From Arcuatula senhousia (lineage: Eukaryota; Mollusca; Bivalvia; Mytilida; Mytilidae): DNA of 64,000 nt. The stretch covers positions 61,726,686 through 61,790,685 of the forward strand of contig OZ020306.1 in the NCBI GenBank assembly GCA_963971305.1. The letters are read 5' to 3'. The notes below the pieces were generated by a model that was not told where the DNA came from, did not search any database, and saw nothing but the letters and a program-made list of their open reading frames with translations. Shown here one piece after another: positions 46,548 through 58,238 of this stretch (positions within the stretch are counted from its first letter, which is position 1; every line of letters begins with the position of its first letter). The translations under genes and the position numbers were made by a program.

Positions 46548-46990
46548 AGGTGGGTCATCTGACAGCTTCAGCCTAATAGATATTTTTGAAGAGCCAATTG
46601 AACTAAAGATTTACGCAAGCAACATTTTTTTCTCATTCTGTAACAGCTTTCATTCTATAGGTCAAATACAGATAAAAACACTATTTTTTACTTTAAAAAG
46701 ACCATTACCCTGTAAGAAGTCATCTGATAATTTTTACCCTGAATTCCTTTTTTGTAGCTCTCAATGAGCGCCACAATTCTCCAATCCTAACTTTTCCTCT
46801 ACCACTTACAGTATTAAAAATAGTCCAAAAACTGTGAAAAAGGTCAATTTTTATGATTAAGGGGAAATAACTCCTATAAGCAGTCGTCCCACAACTTTGA
46901 TTCAATCAAGAATTTTGTAGAGCGTTTGATGCTGAAGAAAGGAAATGCTTCAGATTTTCTCTATCTCTTATACTTTTTTAGCTCTAAACT
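46548..46990 (+). repeat. Fragment of the 39381-type element next to the B-box pseudogene
   Basis: Shares GGGTCATCTGACAGCTTCAG, the CTTTAAAAAGACCATTACCC-type block and GGAAATAACTCCTATAAGCA with the copies at 39381-40840. It starts where homology to the B-box genes stops. Confidence 0.55.
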
Positions 46991-47282
46991 AATCAGCAAC
47001 AGAGTTACCAATGGGGCAATCGATTGTCAAAGTCCGAAAGGGCAGAGACGGACGCTTAACTATGACAAAAGCTTACTTGACCCGAAAATCGTGTCAGGAA
47101 AGCTAAATACAAGACGGACAAAAGGGGAAACGCTTAACATAAAAACCAGAATTAGCTAACGTGTTCTGATTAATTATCTCAATAGTCCTGGTATTTTTAA
47201 AGGACTGGTTACTCAAGAGTGGCCTTTCTCATTTAAAAAAAACTTTGAAATGAAAACAAATATCCTTTACTTGTTTAAATAT

Positions 47283-49070
47283 CTATACATTTAGTAGGTA
47301 TCTGTAAATTAATTTGTTCATTACAACTGCTCTATAGATTTGAATCTCATTGGGATTTCGTTTAATCACTGCAAGCAGTTTTTTGGTCGCATTGGCACGG
47401 AGTCCAACTGCATTGGTAACATCCTTAAGAAGAACAGTACGACTTTTCTTTTGTATGTTCAAATTGTACATGATCCCCGATTTATTTTCCAATAAAAGTA
47501 GTTCTCTCTCCGGGAGATGTTGCAACAAACAACCATTTTGAAGATCAATACTTTCGTACAAGGTACAAGGCAATGAACGAGAATGAAGACTCATACCGGT
47601 TATACTATTACTGTCGGTGTGTGATGCATACAGGTATCTGTTATTGTCTATGTCAATGCTAGCAAGTTTTTGCGGTAATGTAGCGATTGGTGTTAACCTG
47701 CCGTTAAAATCAACGGTACACACTTTGATTTCGAATTCATTTGATGTGTCCACACAAACAACAATGTATATTTGTTTGTCTATAACCTGTATCCATGCTA
47801 TTCGCGATGACACCCGTATTTGTCGGCATTCTCGAAACTCTACATAATCTACAACAGCAATGGTTGTATTGAATGTAACTAAAGCTAATCTTTCATTGTA
47901 CATGGTAACAAGTGAACGCTTGTTCGGATCTACAATGTCAAGCTTGATAAAAGGGCCGGCGCCACGCTTTGTGTTACGATTGATATCAATCTTCCTTAGA
48001 AGCAACTTAGGAATCGTCATCTTTAAAATCGGGTCAGACTTTGTACATGATACTAACACAAGAAGTTGGTTTCCGTCTATAAAACAACATGATCTTACTG
48101 TTTCATCGTAAAAGTCTATCCGTGTTTTGACGTTGTAAGTAGCTATATATTCTGACGTTTTAAGTGGTATTTCTTCGTTTGCCACAGGTGGTGGCTCTAC
48201 AAATGGATAGGCCTTTACTTGTGACATCGCGCCCCCAACGACGAAGGATGATGGATTCTTCTTGATAATTTTCTTCTTTGGATTCAAACTTTCAAAAAAT
48301 ATGTCGACTTGTTTCTTAAAATCTCCAACAAAAACGTCAAGACTTTGACTCTTGTTTGTAACGCTGTTATTCAGTTCTTGTTGACCTTTTCTGAGTGATT
48401 CTTCTAAATATTTAACGGCCTGAAATGTATAGACCTCGCTCGTTGCTCCTTCAATCTGATAGATATTCTCTAAGTTCTTATTCACTTTTTGTTCTATTTG
48501 TTCCATTTTATCCAGCAGTTGGGACATCTCTTCCTTTGACTTGTGATATTTTTCGACTGTTAGCGTTTGAACTTCCTCACATTTTCTATTAAGTTCATTT
48601 TGAAGCTTTTTAATATTCGCAATTGATGTTTGTTCATTTTCGATCAAAACAACCTGTTTTTGTTCATGCTCACTTCTGTACTTTACTACAAGGTCTTTAG
48701 TTCTTTCCATTCCTCTCTTCAACTCCATGATTGCTGAACCGCTTTTGACACCCTCGGCTGCCTTCACAATTTCCATAACTTTTTTGCACTCGCCGTGCTC
48801 TTTAATTAGGCATTCATGACAGATCAATTTGTCATGCCCAACGCAAAACAGACTCAACTTTTTCTGGTCGTGAAGCAGGCACTCGGTTGGTACCTCGCGC
48901 TTAAAATCTGAAATTTCGTCCAATCTTACAACCTCATGAGGAATAGCAAATCGCCGATGGGCCTTTCCACAACCACGACAAACTAACTCCCCGCAATCAC
49001 AGCACCAAAATTCTGCCTTCTCTTCCTCATTGTCTCGAAGACAACCTGCACACAAGTCAGTTTCAGTCAT
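47283..49070 (-). CDS. B-box gene C: RING-less TRIM-like protein with C-terminal extension
   Basis: A 595-residue protein, start ATG at 49070 immediately after a TTTTTTTTACAG acceptor on the minus strand. B-box 1 at residues 7-45 and B-box 2 at 64-95 keep every zinc ligand. The coiled coil (about 105-240) is almost identical to that of gene D, while the propeller half is clearly different. The protein continues beyond the point where the other copies stop (after the ...AVVMNK block) for a further tail, LIYRYLLNV, suggesting loss of the ancestral stop. A broken copy of the same gene lies just downstream at 46105-46546 in the same orientation, so this is a local tandem duplication. No RING domain. 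Confidence 0.9.
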   Translation of the reverse strand: MTETDLCAGCLRDNEEEKAEFWCCDCGELVCRGCGKAHRRFAIPHEVVRLDEISDFKREVPTECLLHDQKKLSLFCVGHDKLICHECLIKEHGECKKVMEIVKAAEGVKSGSAIMELKRGMERTKDLVVKYRSEHEQKQVVLIENEQTSIANIKKLQNELNRKCEEVQTLTVEKYHKSKEEMSQLLDKMEQIEQKVNKNLENIYQIEGATSEVYTFQAVKYLEESLRKGQQELNNSVTNKSQSLDVFVGDFKKQVDIFFESLNPKKKIIKKNPSSFVVGGAMSQVKAYPFVEPPPVANEEIPLKTSEYIATYNVKTRIDFYDETVRSCCFIDGNQLLVLVSCTKSDPILKMTIPKLLLRKIDINRNTKRGAGPFIKLDIVDPNKRSLVTMYNERLALVTFNTTIAVVDYVEFRECRQIRVSSRIAWIQVIDKQIYIVVCVDTSNEFEIKVCTVDFNGRLTPIATLPQKLASIDIDNNRYLYASHTDSNSITGMSLHSRSLPCTLYESIDLQNGCLLQHLPERELLLLENKSGIMYNLNIQKKSRTVLLKDVTNAVGLRANATKKLLAVIKRNPNEIQIYRAVVMNKLIYRYLLNV

Positions 49071-50699
49071 CTGTAAAAAAAAATGTATTGAAAATTATAT
49101 ATATATATATATAACTAAAACTAACTAAGCTTTTTCTATAGTTAAAGATTTTTCAAGTAATTTTGAAGAATATCCTTAGCAATAACGAGATTAAAAAAAA
49201 GTAAATCACAAATGGTATGTACGTACAAGAGTGTGAATGTACGTCATCACGCAGGGTATTGGCGAATGAATTTTGGTCGCAATATTGCCGCTTCATTCAA
49301 GGTAGGATTTTGCTTATTTTACCCCTTTGTGATAACCTAAAGTGATGCAATATAGCTCATCAAAGACCTTCAAATGTAGGAATTTAAATAAGCCATCATT
49401 CATAATTATTGGTTCTGTCATTTTTGCAAACAGTTCAAAACAGTTTTTAAAATCCGGTCATCTTTGAAGGATATCGGCTACATTTTCTACAAAAAACGCC
49501 AAGGCCGAAAAAGCGAACAAATCAAAAACATAGAAAAACGACCAGAAGCCTCAATATAATATAAAAAACACTAAATAGTTGGAAATAAGAGAATATTTCT
49601 GATCATTTTCCATATTTTCTCTAAAAAATACAAATGATGTCGGCAACACAATGATATCCAAAGGATGTCGGAGAAACATTGTTGTCGACATTGCTTTTAT
49701 TATATTCCTCCAATAACACGGGAATATATACATTTTTTTGTAATGATAGCGATGTCCTTTCGTCCGGGTGTTTTTCATGACACTTGATGATACCCATCTC
49801 TTACCAGCAACTAATTATTAACCTATTGAATGGATTTTCATTAAATTTTTTACACAATTATCACACCTAGTAAGGTGAGTTCACGTAAAAATGGTTTTGG
49901 TTAATATTTGTGTTTGATACGATAATTCAAATTACAAAAATAGAAAACCGATACAAAACCGAATCCCAACTTTTTTACCTTTTTCTTCACTGAACAAAAC
50001 ACACCCCATTTAATTGCCCTACCAAAACCTAATCTACGTGAATCTTGGTAAGTTTTGCTCATCTCTCGTGAACCCCTTCAGGTGAGGCTTACCAGGTGTG
50101 ATTATAGGTTTGCACCTTCTATTTAAATTTTTGTTTCATTTGTTTTAAAGGTTTTATTTCTTTATATTTCTTATTTAGTTTTTACCTTTTAAATGTGGCT
50201 TCACCATCCATTTATTTATCTATTTTATTTATACACAAGCCACAGTGCAACATACTTTATTTAATTAAAATTTAATTTGATTAATTAATATATTCGGGGT
50301 TTTCGTATCAAAACTTTGACTAAGCCATTGGATGACAAGGGGTTATATATCCATCTACTAACCGCAACTCCTACTAACCCTGTTCAATAGATTTTCATGA
50401 AATTCTCCTGTCTTTTTGTTTAATGAAAGAGATATGGTTAACAACGTGTTTTTATGCGTATTGCATTTCGGAGCATATACAAATTGTGTGTACAGTCACG
50501 TTAATACATAAACCTAAAATTATGTAAAAAATAATTTACCAGACGCTGTTATGTCTTATAAAGCAATTTTATGTGTACTTAAAGCTGTTCATGAACTGCA
50601 AAACGGAGGTAAATTAGTAATCATTTTAATAGAAAAATAAAGATGACCTAAAGATTGATTTATTATTTATTCATTATTTTAAAATCAAACAAGTTATTT
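49071..50699. other. 5' flank of B-box gene C
   Basis: A (TA)n run lies at about 49098-49113, inside the intron preceding the start codon. The upstream 5'UTR exon must lie at higher coordinates but could not be located. Confidence 0.4.
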
Positions 50700-51620
50700 C
50701 TTCCTAGGTTCTTCCTACCCCAGACATAGGTTAGTCTTAGTCATAATTTGGTTTATCGTTTGATATTTTTGGGTTTTATTCTTTGCTCTTCATATTCATA
50801 TAGTGTTTGGCATTTTCAACTTTTGGTAGAGTGCATCTGATGAGTATTGAAAAGACGAAACGCGCGTCGGTCGTAGCAAAAATTATTGTCTAGAACTATG
50901 TTGTAATTTATATTTCTAACATTCGTGAAGGTTAGCGCTGCTGGTGGAGTTTTAATTCCCCGAGGTTAACCCGCTCCGGCATCAGCACTTTTGTGTTGAC
51001 GAACACATCAAAGCTGTAAATTATCTGTTTAAATTTCTAAATTGTCCAAACCCCTAGGTTCTTTCTAGCCCAGACATAGGTTGGTCGTTTGACATTTTTG
51101 GGTTTTATTCTTTGCTTTTCATATTCATATAGTGTTTGGCATTTTCAACTTTTGGTAGAGCGCCTCTGATGAGTCTTGAAAAGGTTGATCCCAGGCATTC
51201 TTGAAGGTTAGCGCTGCTGGTGGAGTTTTAATTCCCCGAGGTTAACCCGCTCCGGCATCAGCACTTTTGTGTTGAAGAACACATCAAAGCTATAAATTAT
51301 CTGTTTAAATTTCTAAATTGTCAAAACCCCTAGGTTCTTTCTAGCCCAGACATAGGTTGGTCGTTTGACATTTTTGGGTTTTATTCTTTGCTTTTCATAT
51401 TCATTTAGTGTTTGGCATTTTCAACTTTTGGTAGAGCGCCTCTGATGAGTCTTGAAAAGGTTGATCCCAGGCATAAATTGGTTTTTCCTGTTCGGTAATT
51501 TTGGTTTTATTTTAATCTGGATATATTTTGTTTCAATATTTTGGGTAAAGCTCCTCTGATGAGTCTTAAATAGACGAAACGCATGTCAGGCGTACCAAAA
51601 TTTATTGTCTGGAACTGTTT
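50700..51620 (+). repeat. Partly tandem copies of the CTCTGATGAGTCTTGAAAAG repeat
   Basis: GGTTAGCGCTGCTGGTGGAG occurs at 50930 and 51206, and CCCCTAGGTTCTTTCTAGCC at 51051 and 51327, a period of 276 bp. Truncated copies lie before and after, ending with the GACGAAACGCGCGTC or GACGAAACGCATGTC module (50860, 51575). Other copies: 22690-22960 (-) and 31940-32080. Confidence 0.7.
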
Positions 51621-51718
51621 TGATTTGTATATCAACCAAAAGCACCATCCTAAGTGATCGGGGTAAAATGTTAAAACAATCCCATGTTCAGAGCTGTAAA
51701 AGATTGAAACCTCTTAGG

Positions 51719-52111
51719 TTACACAGGCAAAATGTTGACCGCATTTAACGTGCGTCTGGCGTACGTTAAACGCATGTCATCTGACGCATATTAAATTGGC
51801 GTTTCTAACCGCGTACGTCTGACGCACGTTAAAAATTTATCTTGGCAATATTTTAATTTCATAATAAAACACACTAAATAAATAACTTACTAACTTCATA
51901 CATTTTAGGAAACTATATGTCTGACGTATGGTAAACGTACGTTTACCGCACGTTTAAAAAGCGTACGTCTGACATATGTTTTTACAATAATTTGACGTAC
52001 GTTTACCGTACAGCGGTTAGAAACGTATGTTTAACGTACATTTATGCACGACGTCAGACGCACGTTTTCATAAACATACGTCAGACGTATGTCTAAATTT
52101 TGCCTGTGTAA
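51719..52111. mobile_element. Foldback MITE with TTACACAGGCAAAAT ends
   Basis: 15-bp perfect inverted ends at 51719-51733 and 52097-52111. The interior is packed with CpG-containing words such as GCGTACGTCTGACGCACGTT and AACGTACGTTTACCG in both orientations around a plain AT-rich centre (51845-51910). Confidence 0.75.
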
Positions 52112-52421
52112 AAAGGAAAATATTTAAAAATTTCTGATTTCAGAAATTTATTTTCAATATGTAATAAGTGTAATATTGTGCGGAAATTAAATGCAGATAC
52201 ATTTATCTCTCAATTCAACGGGGCATACGCTCCTCTGGACCCCTCTGCAAATAACCTAAATTGCACATTGTTATTAGAAGATCAATTTCGAGAGTTTTTG
52301 CATTTTTTGTATCAGGTTCACAGTCGCTTGAAGATTGTTCCCCCTTTTCCGTTTAGAAATTTGGGATTAAAGGAGCAAAACATGCCACTTTTATGTTAGC
52401 TGCCGCGAGAACTTGAATGTA

Positions 52422-52809
52422 CAGTACACTCAGAGAGGATTGATTCTCATAATCCGATTTCGGAGGGAAATTTTTTAAATACTCCAGGAAACTCCAAGAA
52501 AAGCCAATAAAATCTAGGAGGGTTTTAGGAGTACTCTCTCCAAAGGGTCATAAATTACTCCGAGCTTGGAGTATTTTATTGCCTTGATAACTTTTTGAAG
52601 TAAAACATATTTCCTGTCTTTCTTGTCAGGTGAAAATAATTATAATACACAAGGTAATAAACAACTCCAAAATACTCTGAAAAAGGTAATAAATTTCTCC
52701 CAGGTGGGAGAAATTACTTGGAGAATTTTAAGAGTTGACGCTGTGAAACTCTGTGAATCACTGGACACTGAAATCAGAGTATGAGAATCAATCCTCTCTG
52801 AGTGTACTG
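52422..52809. mobile_element. Mariner-type MITE with 30-bp perfect TIRs
   Basis: Inverted ends start CAGTACACTCAGAGAGGATT and match perfectly for 30 bp. The element is bordered by TA on both sides (52420-52421, 52810-52811), as for Tc1/mariner insertions. The interior carries GGAGTA/ACTCC-type words and no gene. Confidence 0.8.
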
Positions 52810-53992
52810 TAGTGCAACTGAAATTTCAACGGCTTCAACATTAATCCACTTATATGTTTCTTGAAGTGTTCTTGTCCATTCATGCATGCTTTTTAATCCG
52901 TCGATAATAAAAGTTTTGCAGATTTTAACAGATTGAAAATATGTGCATTATTTTAACAATTGCAAATAAATACAGACAGATTAACAGACTATTTCATCAT
53001 TGTGAGAAATTTTGCAGTCATGGATTGACCTACTTTTTTGCAGCTAACTGTCATGTAATGACAGAAAATCAATACATTGTGATTTTCGACGGCATGTCCT
53101 GGATTGACCTAATTTTTAAACCACGTCTAGTTTAGACGTCAACACAGCCGCTTGAATTTTAACCAAATGTTGAACAAAATAATGTTTGAAAAGCTCTTTT
53201 TTCAAATAAGAGTAAATTTGCAGTCCAACATGCCACGATCGGCTACAGAACTGTCCACAATAATGCCATCGGCTTTTCCGTCCGTTAAAATACAGTTCTG
53301 CTGATACAAACTTTATGTATATTATTTTAACAAACGCCAGGGGCAGATCCAGAATTATAGAACCGAAAAATACAGTTACATTTTAGCGACAAAATAGCTG
53401 TAAAACGATTCTTACTTTGAACCGAGAAGAACAATGGAATCTGCCAGATTATTTGGGCGATTCCAGAAATAGTCTTTTCCCCCTCTGGACGATACTTTAA
53501 TTTCTAAAAAGATTATTGGCCTTAAACCCTGTGAAAGATAATGGATTTCCAGACTTTTATCGAGTTATTTGGTAACCAATATAGGTGGAATTCAAAGTAT
53601 TTTTTAATCCATTATTTCCTGGATCTCTTTCACAGTGGGTGAGGGGGTACATGTAAAAGCCAATCAAATTAAGGTCGCTGTTCTCAAAGTTTGTCAGAAA
53701 CTTGGAATTAACCTAACTTTTTAACACAACATTCTTTATAACGCACGATCTGCTTTTTCAGTCTTTTAAACAGAAAATATGATTTTTAAAAAGCATGTCT
53801 TATTGATTTAAAACCTGAACAATTTTTAAAAACTCTTTGACGATCTTTGGCGGAATCAATTCTTTTCAACAATTTATGCAAATATTTTACACATGACGGA
53901 ATATTTACGCTCAACGATCATACACGACATATATTACACCGATATCTATTTATTTTATTATAAGTATGTAATAAACTGTTAACACAGAGACA

Positions 53993-54911
53993 TGTCTCGC
54001 CTGTCGCAACTGGACACAGTATAAAATGAAGTAAAAATCCTCCTTAAACTGATCTAAACTGATGCTTAAGCAGCAGCATACCAAATATCAATGGTGAACC
54101 ATAACTGCTTTATATAAAACACTCATGACATAAGTAAAAAGTTAAAAATGTAAAATCTCAAAGTCAGTAGACTGTGACTGCAGGATCATAAAGATAAAAT
54201 ACTTTTGAAATTGATCTGTACTAATGCTGATGCAAGTGCATACCCAATATCAATGGTGAACCATAACTGCTTCATGTTAAACAGACTTAAGAAAAAAGGT
54301 TAACCTCAGCCAAATCAGTGTAAAATTTCAAAGTCAATAGACCGTGACTGCAGGAACATACAGGTAGAATCCTTTTGAAACTGATCTGTACTGATGCTGA
54401 TGCAGCTGCATACCAAATATCAATGGTGTAACATAACTGCTTCATGTTAAACAGACTTAAGAAAAAAGGTTAACCTCGGCCAAATCAGTGTAAAATTTCA
54501 AAGTCAGTAGACCGTGACTGCAGGAGCATACAGGTGAAATCCTTTTGAAACTGATCTGTACTGATGCTGATGCAACTGCATACCAAATATCAATGGTGTA
54601 ACATAACTGCTTCATGTTAAACAGACTTGAGAAAAAAGGTTAACCTCGGCCAAATCAGTGTAAAATTTCAAAGTCAGTAGACCGTGACTGCAGGAGCATA
54701 CATGTGAAATCCTTTTGAAACTGATCTGTACTGATGCTGGTGCAACTGCATACCAAATATCAATGGTGTAACATAACTGCTTCATGTTAAACAGACTTAA
54801 GAAAAAACTTTAACCAATTGTGGACGCCGCCGCCGCCGCCGCCGCCGTCGCCGCCGCCGGAATCACCATACCTAAGTCTCGCCTTTTGCGACATTCGTCG
54901 CAGGCGAGACA
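53993..54911. mobile_element. Element with TGTCTCGCCTG ends and a 170-bp tandem array
   Basis: Inverted ends TGTCTCGCCTGTCGCAA and CGTCGCAGGCGAGACA enclose units beginning CTGATCTGTACTGATGCTG at 54211, 54381, 54551 and 54721 (exact 170-bp period) plus a more diverged one at 54049. A GCC trinucleotide run (54824-54860) lies just before the right end. Another left end starts at 63791. Confidence 0.75.
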
Positions 54912-55574
54912 AAAATTGGTAAGAATAAAATTAACAAATTACTTACTAGGCCCTTTCTGTTTTCTTGTTTGTATTGTTGAAATAATTATACCAATATGAT
55001 ATTATATGTGGTTGTTGAGCAACGTATTGTCATATTTGTTAGATTTCTTTACTAGAGATATAAGTTACTTGCTATTTATCCCGCACTTATTCCCCTGAGG
55101 GCGGATGCCCGATGGGGGATAACTGATTTATACCATGGGACTGTAGAGGGTGCTAATGAAAGTTTATGATAATTAATGAGGGGGGTCTTTCAGGAATTTA
55201 GCTTTATCTACTGATAAAGCATCATTAGTGCAGGGTATCTCGTTACATTTTATGACATAGTGGTATAAGAACTTTAATACAAGGGTGTAAAGTTATCGAT
55301 ATTTAGCAGAGAATGTCCCTTAATCCTGTGCTAATGGCCGTCCTAAACTTGCAATGAGGTGTAAGCGTTAGCTCCGCGTAGGAGGTCCCCCTTGACTTTA
55401 AGCTGTAGAACAACAATTAAAGAGCGGTTCCTCTGATTTGTCCTAAGCACTTCACTATTAGGTGTCGAAAGTAACGACTGTAAAAATATCTGTAGTAAAT
55501 TTATAGCCTGCTCAATTACGACGAAGGGAACCAGATCATAACAATCACGGGTGCTTAGTGGAGTGAGGATTACG

Positions 55575-55725
55575 TTATCGACAAAACTACCAGGCTTGGA
55601 AAAATTGCTAATACAGTGTTTTGTTGAACACGTTACTTCACTCAATGAATATTACGGAAGACCTCATGTCCTCTTAAAAAAGAATGGTGTTTCTATGTCT
55701 CAGATGAGTACAGATTTTGGTTTGT
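55575..55725 (+). pseudogene. Reverse transcriptase C-terminal scrap
   Basis: The translation LLIQCFVEHVTSLNEYYGRP followed by HVLLKKNG and SQMSTDFGL lines up with LITQGYVAPRLLSSLKKFYG of the remnant at 9676-9800, and the DNA after it (ATGAGTACAGAT, then TTGGTTTGTC) matches too. Only the RT tail is left. Confidence 0.5.
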
Positions 55726-56081
55726 CATACTTTGCGTTGCTTATAACTGTTTGCGCAGTTTTTGTTAATTGTTTGTTTCGTCGTGTTTTTTATTCTTGTT
55801 TGTAATTTGTAATGACCAATTTAGTTTTGTTTTACTTTTTAAGTTACCTTTTTGAAAGTTTTTTTTATACAAACAATAATTCACATTATTGTCATAAAGT
55901 GTTTAAAACCTACTATATGAAACAAGTATTACGCTCAATTCACATAAAAGCAACGACTTTACTACTGACAAGGAACGTGTTCTATGGTCCGTTTGAGTTT
56001 TATAAATCAAAGAAAAATGGCTTGTAAATTTACGTCTTCCAAAATATTTTAACTATTTTGATATGTCATGACTTTTTAAGG

Positions 56082-56447
56082 GCATACGAACTCAGGCCAA
56101 AAATTTCAAAAATTTTGCATGATTAATAAAAATGTTTTCCATAGACCTTATTGGTAAAAATGGACCAAAAATTCATAGAAATCCATGGGAGTACAACCTT
56201 GTGACCTGGAACAGCATTTGCTCCGTATACCATTAAAAATCCTTTGTGGAGCTAATTGGTCATCTAATCTCCTATTGTTAGTCCTTTCAATTATGTTCAG
56301 GTGGGCCCAACACCTGGCTGTTCCGTCAAATAAACACACCATTTTAGGTATTATTAAATTTGGTGCAATATTTAGAATTAGACCTAATGGAAAACTTTTT
56401 TGTTTTGGAAGATAACATCTTGGTTTTTGTTATCAGAGTTCGTATAC
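56082..56447. mobile_element. Short TIR element with GYATACGAACTC ends
   Basis: Inverted ends GCATACGAACTC (56082) and GAGTTCGTATAC (ends 56447). The interior has no credible gene; an open frame at 56185-56415 looks incidental. Confidence 0.5.
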
Positions 56448-56449
56448 TA

Positions 56450-58238
56450 ATAAAAAGTTTATTTGTGTTTTTAAAACAAATTTTGTTTGAGACACACAAA
56501 AATTTAAAAGAATTTTCGTTGATATATAGAACTCAAATGGACTATAATGCAAAAGGTGAAACCATTATTCAGTTCTGTCAATACTAAGAAAAACCCGCGA
56601 ATTCGCGGAAAAATCTCAATATTGTTGCGTTGCGTTAAAAACAAAGGCCACATTAATCGCAAATTAAATGTTCTACGGTTAGTTTATTATCATTTATTGT
56701 TTTTTATTCCACCTGTCAATTGAACAAATATTACTTCGCAAATTTCTTCCAAAATATGAACGTAGGGTAAAAATCTTTGAAATGGTTTCCATTTTTCTAT
56801 CAAGTTACAATTTTTGACGGTTAAACATTTTTTGCATACAATTTTAAAGTAAACTTAACAATATAATCTTTTATATAAAATCTATGAAATATATAACTTT
56901 ATTAATGGAAAAGTTTTGTGGGATTTTTTTTTTGCAATTGTCTGAAAACAGGGAAGATAATTTCAAACATTTTAAAAAAAAGCGGGGGTAATTCCGGAAC
57001 GATGACGGCCAAAGAGTTTCCAGATCAATTAATTAGATTAATTAGCAAACTGCAGACATAATTGCATATGTGCTTATGAAATTTTCAAAGGGCACAACTA
57101 TCCCCTATTTTTTATATATGAAGCTTAGTCGTAGCATTTGTTGTTTAGGCTGCAACCCGGCTAACAAAAAAACGCTTCGTTATTTTCGTAGTATAGATAC
57201 GCATTTTAGACCCTTTGGACATGTTTTAAAAAGTTAGTGGTTAGCAACATTATACTAACTATTGGTTGGTTCCCAAAAAAACTCGATGTTGCTTAACTTC
57301 CTAATGTTAAACCCCGTGTTATACACTTAAGTCAACAAATGTGAACCCTTTGACCCTTATTGAAAACGGTGAAAAAATAGTGCAAATCTGATTGAGCAAT
57401 GCAAGCAGAAATTTTTCAATGATTCCAACGAGAAAAAAAAGGATTTTCAAAATCGGATAATAAATACAAAAGTTGGTTCTTTTAATGTGGCCCAGCTTTG
57501 ACCCTACTGTAACCATTGCAAGGCTGCAAGATAGAGCAAAGCCATTGTAGCATCTAGATGACATAATTATCAGAATCGGGTGAAACATAAACATTGTACA
57601 GCATTCCGTCAGTTTATCCTTTTTGTCCCTTAAAGCTTGGTGTTTTGTTTTTTTTTCTAAAATGGTAGGGGCCACAAACCAAAAATGAATTAGAAGCTTT
57701 CTTTAGTAGTTTCAAACATCATATCGATGTTTCATTACAATTGGCCTGCTCAGCTACGGCTTAGCTAAACTTAGTTACGGAAACCAAAGTGTCCACAGAC
57801 GACGACGACTTTTCAAAATACGATCGCAAAAATGTTGCATTAAAAATGTTAAGACAGCGGTGTTTTACTGGAACTATGTACATGACACTCCGAAATAAGT
57901 GCTATGTTATGTTTTAACCGGAAGTCATTTACAACATATTTTACTTTTCTACTCCTTTTGCGATCTTTAATTTAATCAGAATGTTTTCGTTTTTTGTTTT
58001 TTTTCATTGTAATATAATTAGAAGTATTGTGTACGAGTACACATAAAATGCCATACCAACCTTCCTTTGGTGGTTTTTAACATCAGATAGACGGACAGGG
58101 TGATTCATATATATGTTTATGTTGATGTAAAAAGGAGCAAAAGAAAGGAGAAATAGTAAAAAACTTCATTCAAAATTTTAATCAAACTGAGAGGAAAGAG
58201 CCACACAATTATTTCATATTCAGGAAAAAAAAGTAATA
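56450..58238. other. 3' flank of B-box gene D, nothing recognised
   Basis: AT-rich with short incidental frames. No repeat family identified. Confidence 0.4.

Noticed and set aside
54049..54860. CRISPR-like array
   Set aside because: Units are 170-bp head-to-tail repeats without short repeats separating unique spacers, and the genome is eukaryotic.
55343..55645. Minus-strand frame of 100 codons
   Set aside because: It overlaps the reverse transcriptase scrap on the other strand. No family recognised and no splice context.
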